Origin: Spinellus fusiger
Taxonomy: Eukaryota; Mucoromycota; Mucoromycetes; Mucorales; Phycomycetaceae
Reading direction: 5' to 3'
Length of the DNA stretch: 64,000 nt
Assembly (NCBI GenBank): GCA_025094145.1
Contig: JALLLS010000029.1
Coordinates: 326,458 to 390,457 of the forward strand
Shown in pieces: positions 33,770-45,590 of the stretch (position 1 is its first letter; each line of letters opens with the position of its first letter). Under the pieces are notes generated by a model that saw only the letters and a list, made by a program, of their open reading frames with translations, did not search any database and had not been told where the DNA came from. The translations under genes were made by a program, and so were the position numbers.

Positions 33770-34134
33770 TTTTTTAAAGATTTATAAGTTTAATCTAAAA
33801 ATTCAAAAACGTCCATCTGTCTCCAAAAAGCTGCATCCATTATCAATCCATCTTCCTCCACCTCCCAACTATCTCCTACAAAAGTTTCAGACCTCCAGCT
33901 CTCAAACTCAACCAGATCCACTATGTTCTCTTCTCCAGCAGGACAACAACACCTTCTGGCTAATGCCACCACCACCACCAAAGCTCAACTTATCTTGGCA
34001 GTGACGTCACTTCAACAGAGCTTTGCTCAAATGGCTTCTGAGCACACCCATCAGAAGCAGAGACTTGAGGCCTTTGAGGCCATTATGAAAGAAAACAAGA
34101 AGTTGAGAGAGACTGTGGCAGCCCTTGAGGCTAA
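33770..34134 (+). pseudogene. LINE L-a copy 2, leader and start of ORF1 (left part)
   Basis: L-a-type leader (CATCCATTATCAATCCATC) is followed by ORF1 from ATG 33923: MFSSPAGQQHLLANATTTT, then a coiled coil (QKQRLEAFEAIMKENKKLR). It is cut at ETVAALEAK by LTR B at 34135. The continuation LAALTNKAA is found on the opposite strand starting at 37256, after a segment inversion. Confidence 0.85.
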
Positions 34135-34789
34135 GTGAGATTGTTTGGACAGGTAGATTAACAAGACTGAACAAAGATAATTTTTATTGAGTAAAGAAAG
34201 GTTCACTATTTATACTTTTGGTGGGTGCTTATCCTTCAGTGGCTTCTACCTTATGGTAGGATAATCTATTCTACCTTATGGTAGTTATGATAGTCAACCT
34301 TATGGCTGCTTCACAATTACAACTAAATGGTTGGTGGGGACATTCTACCTTATGGTAGAATTCACTCTCTTTGACCTTATGGTTGGTGTCTATATTACTA
34401 CCTTATGGTAGTATTAATAACTGCCACCTTATGGTTGGCTCATATGTTTTACTTAGTTGTAGTATTATTAGATTCAAACCTATGGTTGGTTCCTGGGACA
34501 AGCACCATTATTGAAACCATTAATTATTATGAGTCTTTACTCAATTGACTCTGATAGGTCAATATTGTTCTGTTAGGATTATTAATGAAGATGGCTCTTG
34601 TTAAGTGTTCAATAGTGCACTGAGCTTTAGAAGGTGATTTGTAGTTACAACCAATCAGTGAGATGATACAGAGATGTACTATGTTACTTGTGTGCACTCA
34701 AGCTTTCATAGAGTATTCTGAATGTCACAGCACACTACTTGTGTTGACCTATTTATAGAGAATCTTTGGATTGAAGTCAGAACACAACA
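34135..34789 (-). mobile_element. LTR B copy 4, left member of second inverted pair
   Basis: Starts TGAGATTGTTTGG and ends GTCAGAACACAACA. Left flank CTAAG. It shares with 37257-37910, and only with it, a CTCC-lacking AGCACCATTATTG and a TTCAAACCTATGG variant. It contains more TTATGGT units than copies 2 and 3. Confidence 0.9.
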
Positions 34790-37256
34790 GGAACATAGGA
34801 CCACTGCTAACACATGGTAAACAGACCAGAAAGAATGGGGACAATGGTGGTGCTGAGTGGCTTTAGCATTTCTGCTCTCAGATGGTCTACTCCTGGTGCT
34901 TTTCTATTTGGCAGCAGCTTCATACAGAACTTGACAACAGGTTGTGAGAATGGTGTTGTGGCTGCTGAGAAGGGATTCTGATGTTGCTGTGCTATTGCTG
35001 GTGGTCTGAGTGATGTTAATAGTGAGCCCCTATAAACACTTTCAAGGTGTTGGCTCATCACTTCTGCTGCTGCTGCTGGCCCATCTGGTTGCTGGTAGGT
35101 CTGCTGTGGCTGTCTTCTTCTACAAATCTGCTTCACCTTGGACATAGCCTTTGCATAGTCTCTCTTCATACTCCTGCAAAACTCCTGCCAGTGTCTTCTC
35201 TTGGCTCTGCACTTCATACCTAAAGGCCCTCTGTGCATCCAGGTGCCTCTGCCACCAACAAACCTTGTCCAGGCCTCTTGCCCTTTTCCAGCTCTTGAAG
35301 CTGTGCTCCCTCTTGTCAACTGCCTCCTGCAGAGCCTCACTCCAGAACTTCTGCCAATGTGCAAGTCTATGTGTCTTGCTTCCAACAGAGCTGTCCAAAG
35401 CATAGTAGATGCAGCTGTTGAGCTGATCTGTCAGGCCATCAATGTCAGGACAGACACCAGAAGGATTGCTCACTGTAAAATTAATTAGCTGACACAAATC
35501 AGATGAGAGACTATCAAACTTATCTCTGTATAGATCAGCAACATCTGGCACCACAAGGCAAGAGAGATTCCACATTCTTCTGAAGGGTGGTGGTGTGCAT
35601 GGTGCTGTGGATATATCATGGTCAAAGGTCATGTTGAGCAACCTATGGTCCAAACCAAGAGAGAGGTCACCATACACCATCATGGATGTGTTGTCAAAGA
35701 GGCAGTTGGACACAAACAGATCCACAATGCTACTCATCTCTTGTTCTTGTCTGAAGGAGTGGTATATTTGTTGTAATCATGAAGACAATGGTAGCAGTCA
35801 CAGACCAATTATTAAGTTGTCTCCTTTCTACAATGTAATTCATAGTTGACACCACATATTAAAGTCTACTGAACAGGCCATTATTATCAAGTATCCTAAA
35901 ACAGTAATAGATCATATTCAGTACACAGCCACTTGTCTATTTAGTATAAATAGACATGTCAAAATTGTTTTAATAAAAGTATCTTGTTTTGAGTCTGATT
36001 AATTCCCTTTTGAATTTAACAATGTTGCTTGACCAAAGGCATGCATACTGTTTTGGACATACAGCTGACGTTCTTAAAGCCATTCCAACAGGGCTCTACC
36101 TCTAGGATTCTTGTCATGATCACCAAGAAATGCACCAAGTCTTGCATTCAGATCACCACAGATAATTGTGTCCTCTGTCAAAGAAATGGAGTTGAGTACA
36201 TCAAATGTGTTTTCAAGGGAGAGGGAGGGGGGAAGGTACAGGCAAATAATTCTCAGTAAACCAAGTTGGATACCAAGAGCATAGGGGGAGGGCATAGGGA
36301 TTTGAGTGACATGGTAGGGACAGGAAGGAGAGATAAGAGCACAGATACCAATTGAGCCATGGTAGCTGTTCTTAACAGGCTTCCCATAGGTGTGGAGCTG
36401 TGTCCATGAGGTAGGGAGACGTGAGGGAGAGAGGAGCCAGGTCTCTGTAATGAATAGCATAGTAAAAGAGTGAGAGTGGGTCATAATTTCATATACCATA
36501 GACTGTTGAAGTCCATTGGCATTCCATAGGCTTATAGAGACTCTATTCATGTTGTTGTTGGGTGTTGGAGGACTCTGACATTGCAGGGGAGCTTCTTCTG
36601 CTAACTTTGAAGGCATTGGCAGGGTCATATCTGTCCTGGTACATCTTCTTGTTGGGGTTGGGAGGCATGTGCTTCTCACTGAGCCATCCAGCTCCCAAAA
36701 AAGCTGAAGCTACAGCATAGGCTGGGTAGGGTCTCATATACTGGATTGCCTGGATGCATCTGTTCTGGTTCAGCTGCATTTCCTCCAGTACAAGCTGCTG
36801 TTCAGAGAACTCAGAGTATTTAGGGTCAGCCAGATGTTTGGGATCCCAGGGGTCAAATCCACTGTATATGTCCACCTTGGCCTTAGCCAAGACCTCCTTG
36901 ACTTCAGCTTCATACTGCACATGGACCAGAAGACCAAGAACAAAGCAGGCAGGGAAACAGACATCCAGGATTCTTCCAGTGTCTAGGCCAAGGGTTCTTA
37001 AGAGGCGTCTTGCTTCTGGGCAGTTCATGTGTCTGCCTCTGGGAATATATACATAGAAAAAGCCCTTTGGACCTTCCTGGATTGAGAATGCATGGGCTGC
37101 AGACTCTACTCTTCTTGCTGAAGGAGCTGGTCTTTCTGGCTACAGTAGCCCATGTGGAGTCCTTGGCTGTCTTCTCAGCCTGTTGGTGGTTCTTTGGTGA
37201 CTGTGTCACCTCTTGTATCACAGGAGCTGCCTTATTAGTCAAGGCAGCAAGCTTAG
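34790..37256 (-). pseudogene. LINE L-a copy 2, inverted remainder: ORF1 end, endonuclease, RT start
   Basis: Minus strand from 37256: ORF1 continues LAALTNKAAPVIQ, STWATVARK, then FDPWDPKHLADPKYSEF, ending at 36543. The endonuclease starts MNRVSISLWNANGLQ (about 36549), with FITETWLL and ICGDLNARLGAFLGDHD, and is interrupted by solo LTR A at 35769-36021. It resumes QEQEMSSIVDLFVSN from 35752. The N-terminal RT region reaches NRKAPGVDHLRAEML and GLFTMC and stops at LTR B (34789). The LTR A insertion point is close to the endonuclease codon that is TGA in copies 1 and 3; this copy keeps AGA there. It is a dead fragment. Confidence 0.87.
35769..36021 (+). mobile_element. Solo LTR, family A copy 3 (TSD ATATT/ATGTT)
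   Basis: TGTTGTAATCATG to GAATTTAACA. Flanks ATATT (35764-35768) and ATGTT (36022-36026) match at four of five positions, consistent with an aged duplication. It interrupts the LINE endonuclease. Confidence 0.9.
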
Positions 37257-37910
37257 TGTTGTGTTCTGACTTCAATCCAAAGATTCTCTATAAATAGGTC
37301 AACACAAGTAGTGTGCTGTGACATTCAGAATACTCTATGAAAGCTTGAGTGCACACAAGTAACATAGTACATCTCTGTATCATCTCACTGATTGGTTGTA
37401 ACTACAAATCACCTTCTAAAGCTCAGTGCACTATTGAACACTTAACAAGAGCCATCTTCATTAATAATCCTAACAGAACAATATTGACCTATCAGAGTCA
37501 ATTGAGTAAAGACTCATAATAATTAATGGTTTCAATAATGGTGCTTGTCCCAGGAACCAACCATAGGTTTGAATCTAATAATACTACAACTAAGTAAAAC
37601 ATATGAGCCAACCATAAGGTGGCAGTTATTAATACTACCATAAGGTAGTAATATAGACACCAACCATAAGGTCAAAGAGAGTGAATTCTACCATAAGGTA
37701 GAATGTCCCCACCAACCATTTAGTTGTAATTGTGAAGCAGCCATAAGGTTGACTATCATAACTACCATAAGGTAGAATAGATTATCCTACCATAAGGTAG
37801 AAGCCACTGAAGGATAAGCACCCACCAAAAGTATAAATAGTGAACCTTTCTTTACTCAATAAAAATTATCTTTGTTCAGTCTTGTTAATCTACCTGTCCA
37901 AACAATCTCA
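37257..37910 (+). mobile_element. LTR B copy 5, right member of second inverted pair
   Basis: Starts TGTTGTGTTCTGAC and ends AACAATCTCA. The left flank CTTAG (37252-37256) is the reverse complement of CTAAG found left of copy 4. The right flank AGAAG belongs to gypsy-2. Confidence 0.9.
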
Positions 37911-38901
37911 AGAAGACAGAGAAAAGTTATCCTTTACTTGTCCTTATACAAACAAACAATTCTGTTTTATAAAGGCTTGTTTTGGTATCACTTTTGTAGG
38001 CAATGTAGTTCAACAGGTCCTTACAAATTTATTTGAAGATTTACCCTATGTCAATGTTTACATTGATGATATTGTAATCAGTACCTATCCACCATTCTCA
38101 TATCACACTGAGTGTGTGGTTACAGTTATCAGTCACCTAACACAAGCTAACCTGGTGCTGAACCCTGATAAAATTGTATTTGCTCAGCATAGCATACACA
38201 TTTTGGGTTGGTCTCTAATCAATGGCCAGCTTCTACCTGATCCTTGCAAAGTGGCAAATGCTCATATGTGGCCTATTCCTACCACTGGAAAAATGATCCA
38301 ATGCTATCTTGGCTTTATGAACTTCTTTTGGTCAGTAATTCTATCTTTCTTGGATATTGCTGCACCATTGGATGATCTTTGTAATTTGGGCAGCCTTAAA
38401 GATTGTTGGACCAAATGTCATGAAAAGGCTTTCTATAATCTTCAGATTGCTTTGGCCAATGCACCTGTCATATCCCCACCTGACTTACACTATTGTTTTC
38501 ATGTGGCTACAGACACCTTGATAACTGGTATTGGTGGCATGCTTTATCAAGTCATTGATGGTGACATAAAGTATATTGCTATGGTCTCACATAAACTTTC
38601 TGTATCTGAAAGAAATTACCATACTACTAAGCAAGAACTACTGGCTGTTGTTTATACATTTACCAAGTTCCATAAGTGGTTATATCTTATTCTATTTACC
38701 TTACATACAGACCACAAGAGCCTGATATACCTTAATACTCAGGAAACAACTAATGCACTTATGCTAGGGTGGTGGGAATGTATCTTTGCCTATTGTTTTG
38801 ATTGTATTTATCTTCCTGGTTATAAGAATCTTATTCCAGACTGTTTGAGCTGCCTGTACTCTAACAATGACAATGATGTTGTCATCTTGGAGGGGGGGTA
38901 G
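37911..38901 (+). pseudogene. Gypsy-2 RT (C-terminal half) and RNase H
   Basis: It begins at the LTR B junction in the RT finger/palm, so the first catalytic Asp is missing. VYIDDIVIS (38056-38082) keeps the catalytic YIDD. Then the thumb, the tether and RNase H are seen: HVATDTLITGIGGML (first Asp), ELLAVVYTFTKF (Glu) and HTDHKSLIYL (Asp). The frame ends in a run of seven G at about 38891-38897 (ILEGG, stop), and integrase continues in another frame from 38867. The only start in this ORF lies inside the LTR and is not genuine. It copied element RNA into DNA in the particle. Confidence 0.85.
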
Positions 38902-40486
38902 TTCTGCTAAGGACAAGAAGAGCAAAGTAGAAAACATAGCAGGTAAACAGAAATATTCATACAGACCAGTAAAGAAGTCTTGTTCAGATGCCTTCAGAAG
39001 TAATACAAGTGAAGTGTTGATAAGTGAACAGTCATCTTCAAGCATGAAAAAAGATAATTCACCAATACAAACTGAACAAGAGAATGATAATCCTGTTATG
39101 AGAACACTCAAGTTTGCTGAGTACATGATGCCACCTGCTAATGAGAGAGATGATCTTATTTTCAAGGCTCATCTATTGGGGCATTTTGGATTGCAAAGTA
39201 TTGAAAACCAATTACATCATGATGGTGTACATTGGACTAATATGCAAAAAGATATTCAGCACATCATAAGTGAATGTCTTGAGTGTAATAGATTCAATAT
39301 TACCAAAGTGGGTTATCATCCTCCAAAGTCAGTGCTGCCAGATCAACCACTAGATCATTGGTGCATGGATCTTGGCTCATTCAACATTACCTCATCAAGT
39401 GGCAATAATTTCATGCTAGTAATGGTTGATTACTTCTCCAGGTTCACCATTCTAAGAGCATTGCCTGATAAACACAGTACAACCATTGCAAAAGAACTTC
39501 TGTCTATATTTTCATTATTTGGTTTCCCAAAGATTATCAACAGTGACAATGGTACTGAGTTTGTAAATAAGATTGTCACAAATCTTTTTGAAATGAGTGG
39601 TATTGATTGACAACTGTCTCTACCATATTCTCCAATGGGTAATTCAGTCAATGAAGCATACATTGGTTTGGCCAAACATACCATCATTAAAGAACTATGT
39701 GGTAAAGGTCAGGATTGGGATTTATACCTCAATTATGCACAGTACGCAATGAACTGCAGATATGCTTGTTTACATAAATCAAGACCATATACTGTTATGT
39801 TCAATTGGCAACCTGCAGGGTTCCAGAATTATCAGGATGTTAAGCCTACAATTTGAATAGAGAAAGCTGACATGAAACTTATTGATGAAAAGTATACATT
39901 TGTCAATGAAGTCATCATACCAGCACTCCACAAACATATTAGAGATACACAGCTTAAAGATCATGAACAATTTAACAAGTTGCACAGAGTAGTGCAAGAA
40001 CAGTACCCTGTCAGGGCAAAAGTAATGATAAAGAATGTCAATAGACAGAGCAAATTAGATGCTCAAAATGATGGACCATTCTACATTCACAACATAACTA
40101 AGAATGGCAGTTATGTTCTCAAGGATAAAACTGGATCCTTATTATCAAGAGATGTCCCTACTTCACACATCAAACTTATTGCAAACAGTAGCACTGCTGT
40201 CCTTGCAGAAATTGAAGAGCTTAAAGAAACTCATTATAAGGTACAAGCTGTGATTGATCACAAGAACTCTAATGGCAATTACCTATACAGAGTGAGATGG
40301 AAAGGCTACCCTGACCCATCTGATGACACATGGGAACCAACAGAACACTTTGACTCTAAAAAACATATTGAAATATATTGGAGTTGTCATACTACTGGTC
40401 AGCCATCTAAGAAACATAAAACTATAAAAACAGTTAATACATGTAAGATAGCTACAAGAAACAAATGCAGCCACAATTCTGCCTAA
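38867..40486 (+). pseudogene. Gypsy-2 integrase with chromodomain
   Basis: One frame with two stops. The H2C2 zinc finger includes HLLGHFG and CLEC. The catalytic core has DLGSFNITSSSG (Asp), NSDNGTEFVN (Asp) and GNSVNEAYIG (Glu near 39653), so the triad is complete. TGA at 39608 sits where SGIDxQLSLPYSP would need Arg; TGA at 39854 lies where Trp is likely. The last 60 residues hold a chromodomain (YRVRWKGYPDPSDDTWEP, about 40286-40340), which in chromoviruses directs integration to heterochromatin through histone marks. This part is free of stops (39872-40486). Confidence 0.88.
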
Positions 40487-40677
40487 ATGATCAGCTGATA
40501 TATATCCAATGTAATAACAGGTCTTTTCCTTGTATTTTTGACCCACTGGGTTTTAAAGGCAAGGTTTTTATTGACCCAATACATTACAGCAATCAGTTAC
40601 TTAACAAGCATGTCAAAATCCATCTGTGTACATTATAAGAAAATCACTATAATATGTGCTTGTCTGAGAAGGGGCTA

Positions 40678-40932
40678 TGTTGTAATCATGAAGACAATGG
40701 TAGCAGTCACAGACCAATTATTAAGTTGTCTCCTTTCTACAATGTAATTCATAGTTAAGACACCACATATTAAAGTCTACTGAACAGGCCATTATTATCA
40801 AGTATCCTAAAACAGTAATAGATCATATTCAGTACACAGCCACTTGTCTATTTAGTATAAATAGACATGTCAAAATTGTTTTAATAAAAGTATCTTGTTT
40901 TGAGTCTGATTAATTCCCTTTTGAATTTAACA
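40678..40932 (+). mobile_element. Solo LTR, family A copy 4
   Basis: TGTTGTAATCATG to GAATTTAACA, like the other copies. Flanks GGCTA and ACCCT do not match, and the left neighbour (gypsy-2) and right neighbour (LINE L-e) are unrelated, so this LTR marks a rearrangement breakpoint. Confidence 0.88.
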
Positions 40933-43253
40933 ACCCTGTTTGTGCTGACCTTATTACCACAGTGTACAATGAGGCATTGACACTTGGTATATTCCCTCCT
41001 TCCTGGCAGTTGATGTGTTTGACACTCCTACCAAAGAAAGGGGATCTGACCTCTCTAAAGAACTGGAGGCCCATTGCCTTGATCAACACAGATGCCAAAG
41101 TATTCACTTGTCTTCTGAATGCTTGCTTGATCCATGCTGCCAGTAGCCTTGTTTTGCCTTACCAGACAGGTTTTGTGCAAGGAAGGTTCATTGCTGACAA
41201 TGGCATGCTCACAAAGATTGCCATGGAGCAGGCTAGAATAGAGAACTCTTCTGCTGTGGGTCTCTTGTTGGATCAAGAAAAGGCCTATGACAGAGTTCAT
41301 CCAGAGTACCTTAAGAAGGTTATGCTACACTTCAAGTTTCCTCTTTCTCTGGTGAATAGCATATGTAATCTCTTCTTTTCTACACAGATACAGGTCAATG
41401 TGAATGGGCATATCTCTTGCTCACTCACTCAGTCTTGTGGTCTTTGCCAGGGAGATCCTCTCTCTCCTGTGCTTTTCAATCTTGCTTTTGAGCCTCTGTT
41501 GCATTGTTTGCTCCATGATACAACATTCAAGGGTCTCTCTCCTCCTCCACATCCAAGTCTTTCTCCACCTCCTGCTCTCAAGTTTCTAGCCTATGCAGAC
41601 AATCTCCTAGTCTTTCTACCCAACCATGCCCATTTACATTGCTTACAAGAACATCTTACTACATACTCTGCAGCATCCAATGCTCACATTAATATGCACA
41701 AAACACAAGCCTTTTCTCTTTTGGGTGCTCCCCAGCCCTTATGGACACCAATCCTTCAGCAGTACAATATCACAGACTGGCATGACTGTTGTTCACCAGA
41801 ACCTCTTAGGTATCTTGGGTTTCCCTTGATGACTTCTCTACCACAGAGAGATGTCTTTTGAAAGTCACTTTTGTTGAAGATAGAAGCTACCTGCAATATA
41901 CATCTTTCTTGTTCTTTGTCTGTTTGTGGCCATGCAACAGTGCTTAACACTCTTGTTCTCTCAACTCTTTGGCATGTTCTTCATGTAGTGTCTCTTCCCT
42001 CTGTGTTCTTCCAGAAGGTATGGTCACTCATGGGTTGTTTCCTCCAGCACTGCATGTTCCCTCCCATAAAGCTTGCTACTTTATGCTCTCAGACTAGCCA
42101 TGGTGGATTAGGTGTCTTGGATCCCAGCATCCAACAAAATGCTCTCCAATTTCGTTGGCTTGTTCCTTTTTGCTTTTTCCCTTGTTCTCCTTCTGGTCTG
42201 GTACCTCCATGGTTCTCATATCTTCTGCAAGTGGCTGCCCCTTCCTTGGATCCTCTTCATTGTCTTCTGTTTCCCAATCTTTGTCCTTCTGTCTATTGTT
42301 CTTTGAGTAGTGCATTCCACACTATCTTTAGTGCAATGGACCAATTGCCACACTCCTTTGAAAAGATTGCAGTGAATCTTCCCACTTGTCTTGAGCTTCT
42401 GCTTTCTTCTGCTTTTTTTGTTGCTTCTGACTCTCCAGCTTTCCCTTGCTCTTGGCATGCTCTTCAAGTCAGTGATGCTTTTGAGATGAATCAAGAGCTT
42501 GATGTTCTGCAGCACTGTCTCCCTGGTGGCCTTACCAATTATCCACACATTGTTCACAAGTTTTTTTGTAGAATTGATAGCCAATCCTTACTCTTACAGC
42601 CCTTCTTCCTCAGAGCATTGTTACCTGTCCAATTGGTACAGACTCTCTTTCCTTTGCTTTCTCCTAGGACTGGATCTACAGTAGACATCTCTCCTTTCCT
42701 TTCTGCTTTGGTACCCTCCAAGCCATGGTCTTGTCTCTCTCCACATCTTTATCAAAACATATGCATGCAAGTATCTTCAACAGCACCTTCCTTTAACCCT
42801 CCTCTTTGTCCTTCCCACTGGAAAGAGCTCTGGTCTTTGCCATTACAGCATATTACTTGCAATGTATGGTACCAGGCTCTTCATAGCAAGCTTTCATGCC
42901 ACTCTCTTCTACACAAACTTGTTCCCTCTTCCTTTCCCTCTGGCATTTGTCTTGTTTGTTTGGCCACTGAAGATACACAAGAGCACCTTCTTTTTACTTG
43001 TCCAAAGAAATGGTCTTTTTGGTCCTCTTGGCATAAACATTTTGGCCTCTCTCCCCAGCCCTCCAACCTTGTTGCAGCTCTTCTCTCTTTTGTTTTTCCC
43101 AAGGCCAGTGTCTCTAACACTCCCAACGTCTCTATCTTTGGCTGTGCTCTTTTGGCTATATGGCACCACTATTGGATGTTCATATTTGATAATATACCTG
43201 TTACCTCCTCTGCTGTTCTCTTGTCTGCTACTTGCCTCTTGGACCATCTCTAG
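40933..43253 (+). pseudogene. LINE L-e (L1/Tx1-like) reverse transcriptase relic
   Basis: 5'-truncated at LTR A. RT blocks are of the L1 type: LPKKGDLTSLKNWRPIALIN, QTGFVQGRFIADN, LLLDQEKAYDRVHPEYL (first Asp), GLCQGDPLSPVLFNLAFEPLL and KFLAYADNLLVF (about 41580-41615), where the second Asp of the FADD-type box is Asn. An in-frame TGA at 41859 separates the RT from a 460-residue C-terminal region in the same frame (41871-43253), which contains a CLVCLATEDTQEHLLFTC knuckle. It is clearly a different clade from L-a to L-d. No tRNA relic is visible at its end. Confidence 0.85.
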
Positions 43254-44025
43254 TCAGAACTTGATATGGACATTGAGTAACACAGTGCTCTCACCCTGTT
43301 AAAAAATACTTAATTAGAAAAACAATAGAAAATTAGAAAAGCCAAAAACAAGTTGTGACTCTCTTTTCCTCCCTAAAAAAAAGATTATCACCAAATAAAC
43401 TCAGAGCCAGAGGCTCCATACAAAAAAAAATCTATAACTTATATAATAGCTTGTTGTAGAAATTTTAACTTCAAATCACTACATATAATATTTATAGGAT
43501 TTAGTTTTAATTATTAAATTTTTAATGTATCATCAGATTAATATTATGGCTTAAGGATATAATAATCCTACTTCAGATACAAGAATTAAACTTCAGATAC
43601 ACCAAGATTTTTTAAAAATTTGGTTTTATTAATAAATTATAAAGTCTTTATATATTATCAGATATAACAATGTATTGGAACCTATTATTATGTATTATTA
43701 TTGATAGCAACAATACCTCTTAGTATAAATAGACATAAAATAAACTTGAGGTACTCTTGAGATAGAAAGCCTTAGGGCTTGGGAAATAGAAGGATGAACT
43801 TTTGGGTAGAGAAAAGATAGTTTATTCTGTATGTATAAGTCTGTATATTTATACTACTCTAATTCTATAATCTCTATGGAGCTATTATGACTAACTGTTA
43901 TCAAGTACTGTGGGTAACAGTACAGTAATCCTTACAGCTAATGACTCATGGTATTTGAGTTAGCAACAATGGAAGAATGTTCTTTTTCTATTGGAACTCT
44001 GGGAGTTCCAGGCTCACAACAGTTT
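43254..44025. other. AT-rich region with a possible solo LTR at its right end
   Basis: No gene. On the minus strand, 44025 leftward begins TGTTGTGAGCCTGG and later has AGTAGTATAAATATACAG and GAATAAACTATC, an LTR-like promoter and polyadenylation arrangement. The other terminus is uncertain (around 43710). The stretch 43300-43700 is AT-rich with nothing recognised. Confidence 0.4.
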
Positions 44026-44063
44026 TAATTTACTTATCTAAATAAAAATAATACTTCTTGATA
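44026..44063. repeat. AT-rich repeat C, terminal fragment
   Basis: TTAATTTACTTATCTAAATA followed by AAAATAATAC matches the C terminus at 5530-5564 and 60240-60270. It truncates the Tc1-like transposase to its right. Confidence 0.6.
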
Positions 44064-44910
44064 AGGCCTTGAGCAGATGTTGCTCCCATGATAGTTGTTG
44101 TTTTGGCCCTTGTTCTTGGTACTTTTACTAATGCACAAGTAACTACTTTTGACCAAGCAAAAGTATGCTTCATGTTGATGTGGAATGCCACCTCATCTAT
44201 GAAGACACAGCTGCTTATGTAGTCCATATCTGTCTACATCCATTTTTGTACCCACTCCTTTTGATTCTTGATCTTTTCAGGACTATTATGATCAACTGAA
44301 TGAAAATGGGATCTTTTCAGACTGATCTTGCAATTTTTGGTGACAAATTTTATAGAGCTGTTTTCAATATCTCCAAATCATTAAAAGACATTCTTAAACT
44401 CTCCATCATTTGATCCAGGACTAAAGAGGGCTGATTGTCCAATAAATTGACTAAGAATCTTTTGTGGCTATTGTCCAGTAGTGCTGGTCTACCAACTAGC
44501 CTTCCATTACCTTCTTTTCTGGAAATGAATGTCTGTGGATTCTGCTGATTGTTTGAATACCATTGCTGAGCAGTGTGTGGGTTGATTTGAAGTTTCAGTG
44601 CAGCAGCTCTGATGCTTATACCCCTTTCATAAATCAATACAAATAGCTGCTCTTTCTTAGAATCTTTGAAGTGCCTGTGGATGCCAGGAGCTCTGTTATC
44701 CTCTTCCATATTGACATCTCTGTCTATGGATTGTTGTACAGTTCTTTTTTCTGGCTTCTCTGGTGGTTTGAGGTCAAGGTACACCCTGAAATTTGTAACT
44801 GTCTCAATGGGGTACATCTCCTTGTCTACCTCCATCTCCATTACTGTAACAGCTATTCCTTCATCATTATAGATATTTCCTTGGCTGTCTTTGTGCACAA
44901 TGTTATTCAT
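44064..44910 (-). pseudogene. Tc1-like transposase relic (type P, copy 2)
   Basis: Minus-strand ORF from ATG 44910 (MNNIVHKDSQGN) has an acidic N-terminus, then a paired-type helix-turn-helix region (FKDSKKEQLFVLIYERGISI, ALKLQINPHTAQQWY) and a second domain (RPALLDNSHKRFLVNLLD). After a frameshift near 44345, the catalytic part begins CVFIDEVAFHINM (first Asp about 44197) and reads KVPRTRAKTTTIMGATSAQG. It is cut by the C fragment, so the remaining catalytic residues are missing. The FIDE(A)GF-type box marks the fungal Tc1/mariner group that differs from the WSDES type at 55917. Confidence 0.75.
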
Positions 44911-45331
44911 TTTTTAAGAAAAGTAAAATGTAAGAAAACCTCAAGTACTTAGAATATGCCAGTTTTAAATCTTTTACTATGCCAAATTTTAATTAATTAA
45001 TGCAACAAATTTTCTCTAAAAGTGCAACAATAATAAGTAAAAATAGTGTTGGAAATATTATGGTGCTTCCCCTGAAGCATAAAGACCCACTATGTTTTTA
45101 CTGTTACAAGAAGTTTCCATATACCAATATAGAAACCATAGAAACAGGATGGCTACACATACCCCTGAATATCCATAGAAAAATAGACAGTATATAAGCA
45201 AGCATAGAAACAAACATTTACAAGTTGAAAAATATACTTTCTATTTTGCCAAGCACACCTTTTGCCTCTGCCTTCTAAACAATAGTGTAAATATATCTCA
45301 AAAATATTAATTATTTTATTAATAATAAAAA
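44911..45331. other. AT-rich spacer, no gene
   Basis: It lies between the Tc1-like relic and tRNA-Asp. No terminal inverted repeat of the transposon and no ORF could be recognised. Confidence 0.5.
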
Positions 45332-45403
45332 CTCTTCAACCGAGAATTGAACCCGGGTCTCCCGCGTGACAGGCGGGGATACTTACCACTATACTATCGA
45401 AGA
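45332..45403 (-). tRNA. tRNA-Asp(GTC)
   Basis: Minus strand: acceptor TCTTCGA with TTGAAGA (one G:T), A box TAGTATAGTGG, anticodon stem CCCGC/GCGGG with loop CTGTCAC giving GTC, B box GGTTCAATTC, discriminator G. All stems pair, so it is probably functional. The first base at 45403 abuts LINE L-b copy 2. Confidence 0.92.
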
Positions 45404-45590
45404 ATTTTTCTTTCTACTAAACTTTTTTTTACATCAGTTTCAAACATCTGTAAGTGTTCCATTTCAAGAAAAAAATCCATTGCCGATCTCCACCGAAACA
45501 CTGCATCCATCCAAAACAACAACCCATCCATCTACATCCATCACCAAGGAACCTACCCTCAAAGTTTCAGCACTCTCTAACAATATTTGC

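Noticed and set aside
34200..34480. Regularly repeated TTATGGT units as a CRISPR-like array
   Set aside because: Units are short, palindromic, irregularly spaced, inside an LTR repeated in seven copies, and the genome is eukaryotic.
42909..43247. Minus-strand basic ORFs opposite LINE L-e
   Set aside because: Reading of the reverse complement of a Ser/Leu/Pro-rich coding region; no independent support.
45000..45197. 65-codon frame next to tRNA-Asp as a small gene
   Set aside because: No homology, no start context, and it lies in AT-rich spacer DNA; could occur by chance.
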